Assembly (NCBI RefSeq): GCF_934643405.1
Contig: NZ_CAKUCL010000072.1
Coordinates: 1-28,088, forward strand
Length of the DNA: 28,088 nucleotides
From: an uncultured Actinoplanes sp.
GTDB lineage: Bacteria; Actinomycetota; Actinomycetes; Mycobacteriales; Micromonosporaceae
Direction: 5' to 3'
The notes below the pieces were generated by a model that saw only the letters and a list, made by a program, of their open reading frames with translations, did no database searches and was not told where the DNA came from. Of this stretch, positions 1 to 7,873 are shown piece after piece. Each line of letters begins with the position of its first letter. The first letter of the stretch is position 1. The position numbers and the translations under genes were made by a program.

Positions 1-20
1 CGCCTGAGCCCGCCGGACCG

Positions 21-118
21 GCGCGGGCGAGCGCGGGCGAGCGCGGGTCAGGGCCGGCGCGGGGGAGCGGTCAGGGCCGGCGCGGGGGAGCGGTCAGGGC
101 CGGCGCGGGGAGCGGTCA
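21..118. repeat. Short GC-rich tandem repeats
   Basis: Two 10-bp units (GCGCGGGCGA at 21-30 and 31-40) and a variant at 41-50 are followed by three consecutive units of about 23 bp at 51-73, 74-96 and 97-118. The last unit has one G fewer. Each long unit begins GGGCCGGCGC and ends AGCGGTCA. The tract lies just beyond the stop codon of the minus-strand GAF-ANTAR gene and contains no open frame with coding character. It may be simple slippage expansion; a transcription-termination role is possible but no single strong hairpin stands out. Confidence 0.8.
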
Positions 119-142
119 GGGGTCAGGTCCGGCCGGCGCGGG

Positions 143-889
143 TCACCGGTCGCCTCTCAGCTCGCCGGTGACCGTCAGCTGCCGCGCCAGCTCGACCAGC
201 TTGAGGTTGGTCTCCTGGCTAGCCCGGGCGAGCGTGGCGAAGGCCTGATCCGCAGTGATCTTGTAGCGCTCCATCAGGATGCCCTTGGCCTGCCCGATGA
301 CGTCGCGGGCCGCGACCGCCTTGTCCATGTCCTCCTGCCGCTGAGCACCCACCATGGCGACCGCGGCGTGCGAGGCGAACAGCAGGCCGATGTGCTCGGA
401 GTCGTCGTCGAAGGCGTCCTTCTGCGCGGCGAAGAGGTTCAGCGCGCCGAGGTTCTCGGCCTGCACGAACAGCTGGAACGACAGCATGCTGTAGACGCCC
501 AGCTGGGCGGCCCGGCCGGTGAACCGCGGCCACCGCTCCTCCAGGGTCATGTCCGGCAGCCGGACCGTCCTGTGGTCGTACACCGAGTCGAGGCACGGGC
601 CCTCGCCGGTCTCGTACTGCGCCTTGTCGACGAGGGTGGCCACATCGTGGGTCGCCGCCCGGGTGTGCACCACCCGCCGCCGCTCCACCACCGACAGGCT
701 CGCGTAGTCGGCGCCGGGAACGGTACCGACCGCCGCCTCCACGATCGCCTGGAGCGTCGCGTCGACGCTGTCCTCGTTCTGCAAGGTCCTGGCAAGTTCA
801 CCGAGCGTGTCGGCCAGGCTGTTCTCCGCGGCCTTGCCGGCGTCGTGCGTCGACGGCCGGCCTCGGCCGTTGTTTCCCCCGGGGTCCAT
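143..889 (-). CDS. GAF and ANTAR domain regulator
   Basis: Predicted cytoplasmic RNA-binding antitermination regulator of 248 residues. After a polar N-terminus of about 20 residues comes a GAF sensor domain (about 25-170, containing the typical GEGPCLDSVY stretch), then an ANTAR helical domain (about 180-240, with ARDVIGQAKGILMERY). ANTAR proteins bind paired RNA hairpins and prevent termination; GAF domains sense small ligands or redox state. The ATG at 889 is chosen because GGGGAGGTG lies about 5-7 nt upstream. An in-frame ATG 30 nt earlier has no such site. The gene is divergent from the radical SAM gene at 1010. A GTGT-N16-GGGTAC element lies 45 nt before the start, suggesting stress-sigma control. 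The family is clear; ligand and RNA targets are unknown. Confidence 0.93.
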   Translation of the reverse strand: MDPGGNNGRGRPSTHDAGKAAENSLADTLGELARTLQNEDSVDATLQAIVEAAVGTVPGADYASLSVVERRRVVHTRAATHDVATLVDKAQYETGEGPCLDSVYDHRTVRLPDMTLEERWPRFTGRAAQLGVYSMLSFQLFVQAENLGALNLFAAQKDAFDDDSEHIGLLFASHAAVAMVGAQRQEDMDKAVAARDVIGQAKGILMERYKITADQAFATLARASQETNLKLVELARQLTVTGELRGDR

Positions 890-934
890 CCCGTTCACCT
901 CCCCGCGCTCGTCCGTCATGCCATGGGAAAACCT

Positions 935-960
935 GTACCCGGCCGGGCCGCGAGGGACAC
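935..960 (-). promoter_or_regulatory. SigB/SigF-like promoter of the GAF-ANTAR gene
   Basis: On the minus strand GTGT (960-957) and GGGTAC (940-935) are separated by 16 bp. This fits the actinobacterial general-stress consensus GNNT-N14-16-GGGTAY. The -10 element ends 45 nt before the ATG at 889. Prediction from pattern only. Confidence 0.5.
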
Positions 961-1009
961 CGCGAACCGGCAGACGTTTCGGGGGCCGCCGCCGGGGAAT
1001 GCGCCCCGC

Positions 1010-2002
1010 ATGTCGGTCGAGCCGCTGGATCCCCCTCTGCCGGCGCACCTTCAGCTGGAGGTCACCTCGGCCTGCAACCTCGGCTGCACCATGTGCCTGG
1101 TCCGGTATCGGCCGCCGGTGAACAAGCTGGCCGGGGCCATGCGGCCGGAGCTGTTCCACCGGCTGGTCGCGGAGCTGCCGCTCGGACAGCTCACGCTCCA
1201 GGGTCTGGGGGAGCCGCTGCTCTCGCCGTACCTGCCGGAGATGATCGAGACGGCGGTGCGCCACGGCATCCGGGTCGGTTTCAACTCGAACGCCACCCTG
1301 CTCCACCGGCGCCGCGCGCAGGAGCTCGTGGCCAGCGGGGTGAACTGGCTGCACGTGTCGCTCGACGGGGCGACCCCGCGGGTGTACGAGGCGATCCGGG
1401 ACGGTGCCCGTTTCAGCAAGGTGGTCGCCAACCTGGCCGGGCTCGTCGCCGCCAAGCGTGAGGCGAGCAGCGCGACCCCCTGGATCCGGGTGGTGTTCGT
1501 GGCGATGCGCGACAACGTGGCCGAGCTCCCGGCGCTGGTCCGCCTGCTCGGCGACATCGGCGTCGACGAGCTGCGCGTGCAGAACCTCTCGCACAGTTTC
1601 GACGACACGGATCCGGCCGGCGGCTACGACGGCATCCGCGCGTTCACGGCGCGGCAGGCACTGTGGACCGGCGAGGACCGATGGCGTTCCCGTACGGCGT
1701 TCGCCGCGGCCCGGACCGCCGCCCGTGACACCGGTCTGCGCCTGCGGCTGCCGCAGGTCAGCGACGAGGGCGGCGGCAACTGCACCTGGCCGTGGGAGGC
1801 CGCCTACGTCACCAGCGCCGGCGTCGTCCAGCCGTGCTGCATGGTGATGGGCGACGACCGGGTCAGCCTGGGCGACCTGACCGAGACCGGCTTCGCGCAG
1901 ATCTGGTCCGGCGAGCGCTACCGCGAGTTCCGCCGCCGCCTGGACAGCACCGATCCGCCCGACGTCTGCCGTGGCTGCTCCCTGTACCACCACACCTTCT
2001 GA
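1010..2002 (+). CDS. Radical SAM protein with SPASM-like C-terminus
   Basis: Predicted iron-sulfur enzyme of 330 residues. The N-terminus carries the CxxxCxxC cluster motif (Cys22, Cys26, Cys29 in ACNLGCTMC), which in this superfamily binds the 4Fe-4S cluster that cleaves S-adenosylmethionine. GLGEPLL (65-71) and VSLDGA (117-122) are typical TIM-barrel strands. The C-terminus has Cys258, the pair Cys276-Cys277 and CRGC (320-323), a SPASM or twitch pattern for auxiliary clusters. Such enzymes modify peptides, proteins or small molecules; the substrate cannot be told here. I start at ATG 1010, preceded by GGGGAA. An in-frame ATG at 923 would add 29 residues of low-complexity sequence. No precursor peptide or other biosynthetic gene adjoins it; the GAF-ANTAR gene is divergent and the arabinan operon converges on it. 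Confidence 0.9.
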   Translation: MSVEPLDPPLPAHLQLEVTSACNLGCTMCLVRYRPPVNKLAGAMRPELFHRLVAELPLGQLTLQGLGEPLLSPYLPEMIETAVRHGIRVGFNSNATLLHRRRAQELVASGVNWLHVSLDGATPRVYEAIRDGARFSKVVANLAGLVAAKREASSATPWIRVVFVAMRDNVAELPALVRLLGDIGVDELRVQNLSHSFDDTDPAGGYDGIRAFTARQALWTGEDRWRSRTAFAAARTAARDTGLRLRLPQVSDEGGGNCTWPWEAAYVTSAGVVQPCCMVMGDDRVSLGDLTETGFAQIWSGERYREFRRRLDSTDPPDVCRGCSLYHHTF

Positions 2003-2015
2003 GGCGGCCGCTCAT

Positions 2016-2033
2016 GCCCGCAGCATGGCGGGC
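2016..2033. terminator. Hairpin between convergent genes
   Basis: A perfect 6-bp stem GCCCGC/GCGGGC with a 6-nt loop lies 14 bp past the radical SAM stop and 23 bp past the end of the arabinan operon. There is no U-tract on either side. Its position between convergent genes suggests a bidirectional terminator. Confidence 0.45.
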
Positions 2034-2056
2034 CTGCCGGGGACCAGCGCTCCGGG

Positions 2057-3100
2057 TCACGCCGGCGCGGCCGGGTGGTCCACCGACGGACCGCGGACCA
2101 CCGGCCGGCCGTCCACCCAGTCGACCCGGTCCAGCCACAACTGGCGGCCGGGGGTCACGCTGCCGACCGCGCCGGGCGGCCACGCGTGGTAGAGCAGCCA
2201 GGTGGCGCCGCTGGGCAGGGTCACCAGGAAGCTGTGGCCCGGCCCGTCCGCCGCCGCCGTGGAGCGCAGGATCGGGTTCTCCGCCGCCTTGCGGCAGGGG
2301 CCCAGCGGGCTCTCGCAAACGGCATAACCCATGGCGTACGCGTCGGAGTCGAACGCGTTCGCCGAGTAGAAGAGGTAGAGCCGGCCGTCGTGCTCGACCA
2401 TCTGCGGCGCCTCGATGACGTGCGCCTCCCACTGCGCGTCGTTGCGCAGCAGTCGTTCGGGCTCACCCTCGATGCGCCGGCCGTCGGCGGCCAGGCGCGC
2501 GCCGTACAGGTAGGTGGGCTGGCCGATGGCGTTGCCGTCGTTCTTCCAGTGGAGCCAGCGCGCGCCGGACGAGTCGGTGAACGGGCTCGCGTCGATCGAC
2601 CCGCCCTCGCCGGCCTGGCAGACGAGCGGCTGGTCCGCCTCATCGGTGAAGGGTCCAGCCGGCTGGTCCGCGGTGGCCACCCCGACGCACTGCCGCCCGG
2701 TGGCCGTCGACCGAGCGGTGTAATACAGCAGGTAGGTGCCGCCGGGCCCGCGCGCGACCTCCGGCGCCCAGGTGTCGCCCTTCTCGGCCCACGCGCCGAC
2801 CTGCGGCAGCGCGTCCCCGGCGGGGGTCCAGTGCACCAGATCGGGCGACGTCATCACCGGCACGTTGCCCCGCGGGCCGTTGGTTCCGTAGGCGTACCAG
2901 GTTCCGTCGGCGAGCAGGGCGCCCGGATCGGGGAAGTTCTCCGGATGGACCGGATTGGTGAAGCTCATCGCGGCGGCCTCGCGGGACGAAGGAACGCAGG
3001 GGGAGGGGGAGGCGCAGGACCGGGCCGGGGGCGGGGTGCCGGTGCCGGCGGGGGAGCACCCCGCCAGCACCAGCGTCACCGCGACCAGGGTCCGTCTCAC
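2057..3100 (-). CDS. GH43 family glycoside hydrolase, predicted lipoprotein
   Basis: Predicted extracellular lipid-anchored arabinan-active glycosidase (arabinofuranosidase or arabinanase) of 347 residues. The N-terminus is a short lipoprotein signal, with lipobox LAGC and lipidated Cys at residue 15, followed by a Pro/Ser-rich linker. The five-bladed beta-propeller catalytic triad of GH43 is visible: Asp58 (NFPDPG, general base), Asp170 (SIDASPF, pKa modulator) and Glu230 (VIEAPQM, general acid). The GTG start at 3100 overlaps the stop of the preceding GH43 gene in a GTGA, indicating translational coupling. The internal Met45 would remove the signal and is less likely. This is the last gene of the six-gene operon. 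Exact linkage specificity within GH43 cannot be read from sequence. Confidence 0.88.
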   Translation of the reverse strand: MRRTLVAVTLVLAGCSPAGTGTPPPARSCASPSPCVPSSREAAAMSFTNPVHPENFPDPGALLADGTWYAYGTNGPRGNVPVMTSPDLVHWTPAGDALPQVGAWAEKGDTWAPEVARGPGGTYLLYYTARSTATGRQCVGVATADQPAGPFTDEADQPLVCQAGEGGSIDASPFTDSSGARWLHWKNDGNAIGQPTYLYGARLAADGRRIEGEPERLLRNDAQWEAHVIEAPQMVEHDGRLYLFYSANAFDSDAYAMGYAVCESPLGPCRKAAENPILRSTAAADGPGHSFLVTLPSGATWLLYHAWPPGAVGSVTPGRQLWLDRVDWVDGRPVVRGPSVDHPAAPA

Positions 3101-4764
3101 CAGCGGTAGAAACGCAGGTAGTCGAAGGAGGCGGTGACCGGCGGCTCGGCGCCGCCGTGCGCCACCAGGCCGATCCGGACGTCCGCGTCGCGGGGCAGCG
3201 TCCACACCCCGCCCCACGTCCAGTGCCGTCCGTCGCGGCTGACCCCGGCCCGGTACGAGTGCTCGCCGGTCGAGGGCTCGATCCGGTGCGCCAGCCGCAG
3301 CCAGGTCGTGGTCCGCCCCGGCGTGCCCGCGATGGTGCCGCCGTAGGACAGAGCGCCCGCGTACGGCATCTCCTTGCCGAACTCCACCTGACGCGTGTTC
3401 CAGATGGCCACCGACGACAACCGGGCGAAAAGATCATCGTTGGCGTACGCGATGAGGCCCGCCTGCTGATAATTACGAACCGTGTCCTCGCCCAGCGGCA
3501 GCGTCAGCTTCGTCTCGGCGATCCACCGGCCGGCCGGCGGGTCGCGCAGCAGCACCGAGGCGTCGTTCCCGGTCCCGGTGAGGTCCGCACCCTGAACCGG
3601 CCAGCGCAACGATCCACCGGCCACCGTGGCCGCCGGGTCGGGCCGCACGAAATCCCACCCGGACAGCGACGAGCCGCCGAACTCGTCCGAGGCGGACCGC
3701 AGCAGCCGCCCGGGGGACGGGGTGGGCAGCGGACGCACCCGGCCGTCCGACGCCCAGGCGCCGTGATTGACCGTGGGCCACCCGTTGACCCAGTCGAGCC
3801 GGTCGATCAGCATCGGCCGCTCGTTGATGCCGAACGGCTCGTCCAGATACGGGTCGTTCCGGTCGATCGCGTGGTAGACCAGCCAGTCCTGCCCGTGCCG
3901 GTCGGTGACCAGTCCGTTGTGGCCGGTGCCGACCCAGCGGTTGCCGTTCGGCGCGATCACCGGGGTGCCGCCGGCCCGCGAGACGTCCAGCCGCAGCCCG
4001 TCGCGGTCGGTGAACGGGCCGAGCGGGCTGCGCGAGCGGCCGACGGACACCGAGTATCCGGTGGTGGGGCCGGCGCAGCAGTTGGCCGAGGAGGCGAACA
4101 GGTAATACCAGCCGTCGCGACGTACGGCGTACGCACCCTCGAATTTGTTGTCGATCGCGACCCGGGTCGCCTCGCCGGTCACGTGCAGGCCGTCCGCGGT
4201 GAGCTCGCTGACCCAGATGCCGCCGAAGTACGAGCCGTAGTACAGGTATTTCCGGCCGTCGGGCGTGGTCAGCTGGGCCGGGTCGAAGGTCCACCACCAG
4301 CCGCCGCCCGGAGCCGCGCGCGGCGGCACCGCCGGTGAGTCCGTGAAGGTCCACGGCCCGGTCGGGGTCGGCGCGGTCGCCACGCCGATCGCCGACGCGC
4401 CGTCCGGCTCGGTCTCGGTGACGGTCACGTACATGAGCCAGTGGTCGCCGAGCTTGCGCACGTCCGGCGCCCACAACGCGGACGTCGGCCGGGCATAGGC
4501 CGGCAGGCCGGTGAAGGCGTCACCGACGTACGACCAGTGCACCAGATCGGTGGAGCGGGCCATCGGGATGCGGTGCGGCGTGCGTTCACCCTCGCGCAGC
4601 GGGTCGCTCGTCCCGTACGCGTACCAGGATCCGTCGTCGCCCGCGGTGACCATCGGATCGGCGAACGTGTCGGCGAAGCTCGCCGACACCGGGTTGTCGT
4701 AGTGAGGTACCGGGGGCGCGAGGAGTGTCAGTGCCGCGACGAGCGCGGCCGCTACAGATGGCAT
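3097..4764 (-). CDS. GH43 glycoside hydrolase with C-terminal beta-sandwich
   Basis: Predicted secreted arabinan or arabinoxylan-degrading enzyme of 555 residues. A short hydrophobic N-terminus (1-20) may be a signal peptide, but it lacks basic residues, so export is less certain than for the lipoprotein neighbour. The GH43 propeller spans about 30-350 with Asp36 (TFADPM), Asp161 (WTFDPAQ) and Glu209 (NKFEGAY) as the expected triad. Residues about 360-555 (starting SASDEFGG, ending LRFYRW) form a concanavalin A-like sandwich like the GH43 C2 domain, which shapes the active site. An in-frame TGA 12 nt upstream leaves ATG 4764 as the first possible start; it lies 4 nt after the permease stop with AAGGG before it. 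It shares a GTGA overlap with the next gene. Confidence 0.9.
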   Translation of the reverse strand: MPSVAAALVAALTLLAPPVPHYDNPVSASFADTFADPMVTAGDDGSWYAYGTSDPLREGERTPHRIPMARSTDLVHWSYVGDAFTGLPAYARPTSALWAPDVRKLGDHWLMYVTVTETEPDGASAIGVATAPTPTGPWTFTDSPAVPPRAAPGGGWWWTFDPAQLTTPDGRKYLYYGSYFGGIWVSELTADGLHVTGEATRVAIDNKFEGAYAVRRDGWYYLFASSANCCAGPTTGYSVSVGRSRSPLGPFTDRDGLRLDVSRAGGTPVIAPNGNRWVGTGHNGLVTDRHGQDWLVYHAIDRNDPYLDEPFGINERPMLIDRLDWVNGWPTVNHGAWASDGRVRPLPTPSPGRLLRSASDEFGGSSLSGWDFVRPDPAATVAGGSLRWPVQGADLTGTGNDASVLLRDPPAGRWIAETKLTLPLGEDTVRNYQQAGLIAYANDDLFARLSSVAIWNTRQVEFGKEMPYAGALSYGGTIAGTPGRTTTWLRLAHRIEPSTGEHSYRAGVSRDGRHWTWGGVWTLPRDADVRIGLVAHGGAEPPVTASFDYLRFYRW

Positions 4765-4768
4765 GTGC

Positions 4769-5596
4769 TCAGCCCTTCAGTCCCGAGCGGGAGACTCCTT
4801 CGATGACGTAGCGCTGCGCCAGCACGAACAGCAGCAGCACCGGAATGCTGGCCACCAGGGCACCGGCCATGATGACCGGATAGTTGATCGTGTAGGCGCC
4901 CTGCAGGATGCCCAGGCCCGGCGGCAACGTGAAGTTGTCCGGGCTGAACAGCACGTAGATGGGCCAGATGAAGTCGTTCCAGTTGGTCAGGAAGCTGATC
5001 ACGGCAAGCGTGGCCAGCGCCGGTTTGGACAGCGGCAGCACCACCTGGGTGAAGATCTGCCACGAGTTCGCGCCCTCGATCAGCGCGGCCTCCTCCAGCT
5101 CGCGCGGCAGGCTGGAGAAGAACTGCCGCAGGAAGAAGACCCCGAACGCGCCGGCCGCGCCGGGCACGATCAGCGCCCACAGCGTGTCCAGCCAGCCGAA
5201 CCGGTCCACGATCAGGAAGTTCGGGATGATCAGGGCGAAGCTCGGGATGAAGAGCGTCGCGATGATCATGCCGAAGATCAGCCGTTTGAAGCGGAACTGC
5301 ATCCGGGCCAGCGCGTAGGCGGCCATCGAGGCCACCAGCAGGATCAGCAGGGTCTGGCCGGTGGCGGCCAGCATGCTGTTGAGGAACCAGCGCAGCACCG
5401 GGGTCTGCGAGCCGCCGGAGAACAACGTGTCGAAGGCGCCCATCGTGGGTTCCTTCGGCAGCACCGTGGGCGGCACCCGGGTCGCCTCGCCGGGTGTCTT
5501 GAACGCGGTGATCAGCATCCAGATCAGCGGCGCGATGAAGACCAGGCTGAGCCCGATCAGGACGGTGTACCAGGCGATCGGCCGTACGCGCCTCAT
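4769..5596 (-). CDS. Carbohydrate ABC transporter permease, MalG type
   Basis: Inner-membrane permease of the CUT1 sugar ABC family, 275 residues, with about six membrane segments starting at residue 11. The EAA loop that docks the ATPase is EEAALIEGANSWQIFTQVVL (about 190-210), followed by the usual LP and the terminal ARRYVIEG-like motif (QRYVIEGVSRSGLKG). It should pair with the permease encoded just upstream, whose stop overlaps this start by 4 bp, and with the binding protein before that. The surrounding GH51 and GH43 genes point to arabino-oligosaccharides as substrate. No ATPase gene is in the operon, so a shared MsiK/MsmX-like ATPase encoded elsewhere is inferred. Confidence 0.93.
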   Translation of the reverse strand: MRRVRPIAWYTVLIGLSLVFIAPLIWMLITAFKTPGEATRVPPTVLPKEPTMGAFDTLFSGGSQTPVLRWFLNSMLAATGQTLLILLVASMAAYALARMQFRFKRLIFGMIIATLFIPSFALIIPNFLIVDRFGWLDTLWALIVPGAAGAFGVFFLRQFFSSLPRELEEAALIEGANSWQIFTQVVLPLSKPALATLAVISFLTNWNDFIWPIYVLFSPDNFTLPPGLGILQGAYTINYPVIMAGALVASIPVLLLFVLAQRYVIEGVSRSGLKG

Positions 5597-6549
5597 GACG
5601 TCTCATCCTTGTTCCGGAAGAAGCGGAAGACGACCAGGCTGATGACCAGAAGACAGGCCATGAGCAGGTAGTTCATCGCCGCCGCGCTGCCCATCTTGTA
5701 GTCGCGCAGACCCACCTGCGCGATGTACATGATCGCGGTCCGGGTCTCGTTGCCGGGCGCGCCCTGGGTGATCAGGTAGGACTGGCCGAACATGTTGGCG
5801 GACAGCAGGACCGTGTTGATCGAGACGAAGAGCAGCACCGGGCGCAGGCCGGGCAGCGTCACGTGCCGGAACTCCGCCCACTTGCCGCCGCCGTCGATGC
5901 GCGCCGCCTCGTACAGCTCCTTCGGGATGTCCTGCAGGCCGGCCAGGTAGATGACCGCGTTGAAGCCCAGCGTCCACCACACCGTCACGCCGACCAGCGA
6001 CACCCATGCCCACGGCAGCGCGGTCGTCCACGGGGTGCCGCCGGGCAGGCCGACGGCGCCGAGGATCGCGTTGACCACGCCCAGGTTCGGGTCCAGCAGG
6101 AACCGCCAGAGCACGCCGATCACGGCGACCCCCAGCACGTACGGCATGAAGTAGATCGCCCGGAACAGCGTGCGTCCCTTGAAGCTGCGGTTCAGCAGCA
6201 GCGCGATGACCAGCGGGATGGTGAGCAGGAACGGGACGCTGGCGATCGTGAAGATCCCGGTCGCCGACATGCTCTGCCAGAAGAAGTCGAAGACCGGCGA
6301 GCTCGAGTCGAACAGCGCCTTGTAGTTGTCGAGCCCGACGAACGGCTTGCCGGGCAGCAGATAGTCCCAGTCGTGCAGACTGATCCACAGGCCGTACACC
6401 GCGGGCGCCAGCACGAAGGTGGCGAACAGCGCGACGTACGGCAGCAGGAACAGATACGGGGTCGCCACGGCGGTGCGCCGGACCCGGCCGCCGTCCTCGA
6501 CGGACGGACGGGCCGGCGCCTTGGCCGGGACCGCAGTCTCAGCTGCCAT
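5593..6549 (-). CDS. Carbohydrate ABC transporter permease, MalF type
   Basis: Inner-membrane permease of the CUT1 family, 318 residues. A cytoplasmic N-tail of about 30 residues precedes about six membrane segments. The EAA motif reads YEAARIDGGGKWAEFRHVTL, the site of contact with the ATPase. The start overlaps the end of the binding-protein gene by 11 bp and the stop overlaps the next permease by 4 bp (ATGA), so the three transporter genes are translationally coupled. Predicted role: import of arabinose-containing oligosaccharides released outside the cell by the GH43 enzymes. Confidence 0.93.
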   Translation of the reverse strand: MAAETAVPAKAPARPSVEDGGRVRRTAVATPYLFLLPYVALFATFVLAPAVYGLWISLHDWDYLLPGKPFVGLDNYKALFDSSSPVFDFFWQSMSATGIFTIASVPFLLTIPLVIALLLNRSFKGRTLFRAIYFMPYVLGVAVIGVLWRFLLDPNLGVVNAILGAVGLPGGTPWTTALPWAWVSLVGVTVWWTLGFNAVIYLAGLQDIPKELYEAARIDGGGKWAEFRHVTLPGLRPVLLFVSINTVLLSANMFGQSYLITQGAPGNETRTAIMYIAQVGLRDYKMGSAAAMNYLLMACLLVISLVVFRFFRNKDETS

Positions 6550-7873
6550 ACTTCTTGGCGTTCTGCTCGAGGAGCTGGTTCGCCTTCGCGGCGCCGTCGG
6601 ACAGCGCCTTGGCGGGCTCCTTGCGTCCCAGGACCGCCTCGTTGATCGAGGTGACCACGGTCGCCATCACGTCGGCGATGCCCGGCTTCGGCGGCAGGAA
6701 GTGCAGGTAGTCGATCTGCGTGCCGATCGCCGACTGCTCCGGCAGCGCCTTGAAGTCGGCGCTGTCGCGGATCTCCTTGCGGGCCGGCACCTGGCCGCCG
6801 CGGGCCCACTCGATCGAGTGCTGGCTGATCCAGTTGATGAAGACCTTGCCCGCGGTCAGCTTGTTGACGTCCTTGGTCTGCTGCTTGAACTGCACGAAGT
6901 TGTGCGACCCGGCCCACGCGGCCTTCTGCGTGCCGATCTGCGGCAGCGGCGCCACGCCCCACTGGAGGTTCTTGTCCTCCTTGAGGGTGTTGATGGTCCA
7001 GATGCCGTTCCAGTTGAACGCGTTCTTGCCGTTGCGCAGCGCCACCAGGTCGGCGTCCTGAGCCACGTTCTTCGGGCTCCAGCCGTTCTTGATGTGGTCG
7101 GTCATCCAGGTCAGCGCCTGCACGCCGGGCTGCTCGGCGAACAGCGCCTTGGTCGCCTGGTCGTCGAAGAGCTGGCCGCCGAACTGCCAGAGCAACGACT
7201 GGAACTGCATGCTGCCGGTGAACTCGAACGGCGTCACCCAGTCGCCCTGGATGCCGGCCGCCTTCAGCTTGTCCAGCGCGGCCAGGTATTCGTCGTTGTT
7301 GGTCGGCGGCTTGTCCGGGTCCAGGCCGGCCTTCTCCATGACGGACTTGTTGTAGAACAAGCCGAGCGGGTGCACGTCCAGCGGGATGGCGTAGCGGGTG
7401 TTGTTGTAGACGCCCGCGTTCCACACCGGCGGCGAGAAGTCGTCGGCGTTGAGGTTCAGCGCCTTGGCCAGGTCCTCCAGCGGCAGGATGACGCCGCGGG
7501 CCGCGTTCGTGGCGACGTGGTCGACGTGCATGATGCCGACGTCCGGACCGTTGCCGGTGGACACCGCCGCGGGCACCTTCTGGTAGTAGTCCGCCCACTG
7601 GTACGTGTTCATCGTGACCTTGATGTTCGGGTGCTCGGCGTTGAACTGGTCGACGAGCTTCTTCATGAACGGGCCGTCACCGCCGGTGAAGCCGTTCCAG
7701 AAGCCGAGAGCGACGTTCGGTCCGGTGTACGCCGTGGCGGCCGGCGCCGCGTTCTGGCCGGCGCCGGTCACCTTCTCGTTCGGGCCGCTGTCGCCGCAGG
7801 CGCCGAGCAGGACGGCGCCTCCGACGCCGGCGCCCAGGCCGAGCAGGCCGCGGCGGGTCAGGAAGGTACTCAT
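6539..7873 (-). CDS. Sugar ABC transporter substrate-binding lipoprotein
   Basis: Extracellular solute-binding protein of family 1, 444 residues, tethered to the membrane by a lipid. The N-terminus has a twin-arginine-like TRRGLLGLG (6-14), a hydrophobic stretch and lipobox LGAC with Cys26, so Tat-dependent export is possible. The mature part has typical features, such as FWNGFTGGDGP near the start and periplasmic-binding blocks rich in aromatic residues (WQFGGQLF, NWNGIWTI). ATG 7873 overlaps the GH51 stop in ATGA. Being second in the operon, after the intracellular arabinofuranosidase, it likely captures arabino-oligosaccharides; the ligand is inferred from context only. Confidence 0.92.
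   Translation of the reverse strand: MSTFLTRRGLLGLGAGVGGAVLLGACGDSGPNEKVTGAGQNAAPAATAYTGPNVALGFWNGFTGGDGPFMKKLVDQFNAEHPNIKVTMNTYQWADYYQKVPAAVSTGNGPDVGIMHVDHVATNAARGVILPLEDLAKALNLNADDFSPPVWNAGVYNNTRYAIPLDVHPLGLFYNKSVMEKAGLDPDKPPTNNDEYLAALDKLKAAGIQGDWVTPFEFTGSMQFQSLLWQFGGQLFDDQATKALFAEQPGVQALTWMTDHIKNGWSPKNVAQDADLVALRNGKNAFNWNGIWTINTLKEDKNLQWGVAPLPQIGTQKAAWAGSHNFVQFKQQTKDVNKLTAGKVFINWISQHSIEWARGGQVPARKEIRDSADFKALPEQSAIGTQIDYLHFLPPKPGIADVMATVVTSINEAVLGRKEPAKALSDGAAKANQLLEQNAKKYGS

Noticed and set aside
1..142. CRISPR array
   Set aside because: The units are directly contiguous with no spacers, and they contain no dyad of CRISPR type.
890..1009. Precursor peptide gene for the radical SAM enzyme
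   Set aside because: The only frame is an in-frame extension of the enzyme (from ATG 923), with no leader-core pattern and no ribosome site.
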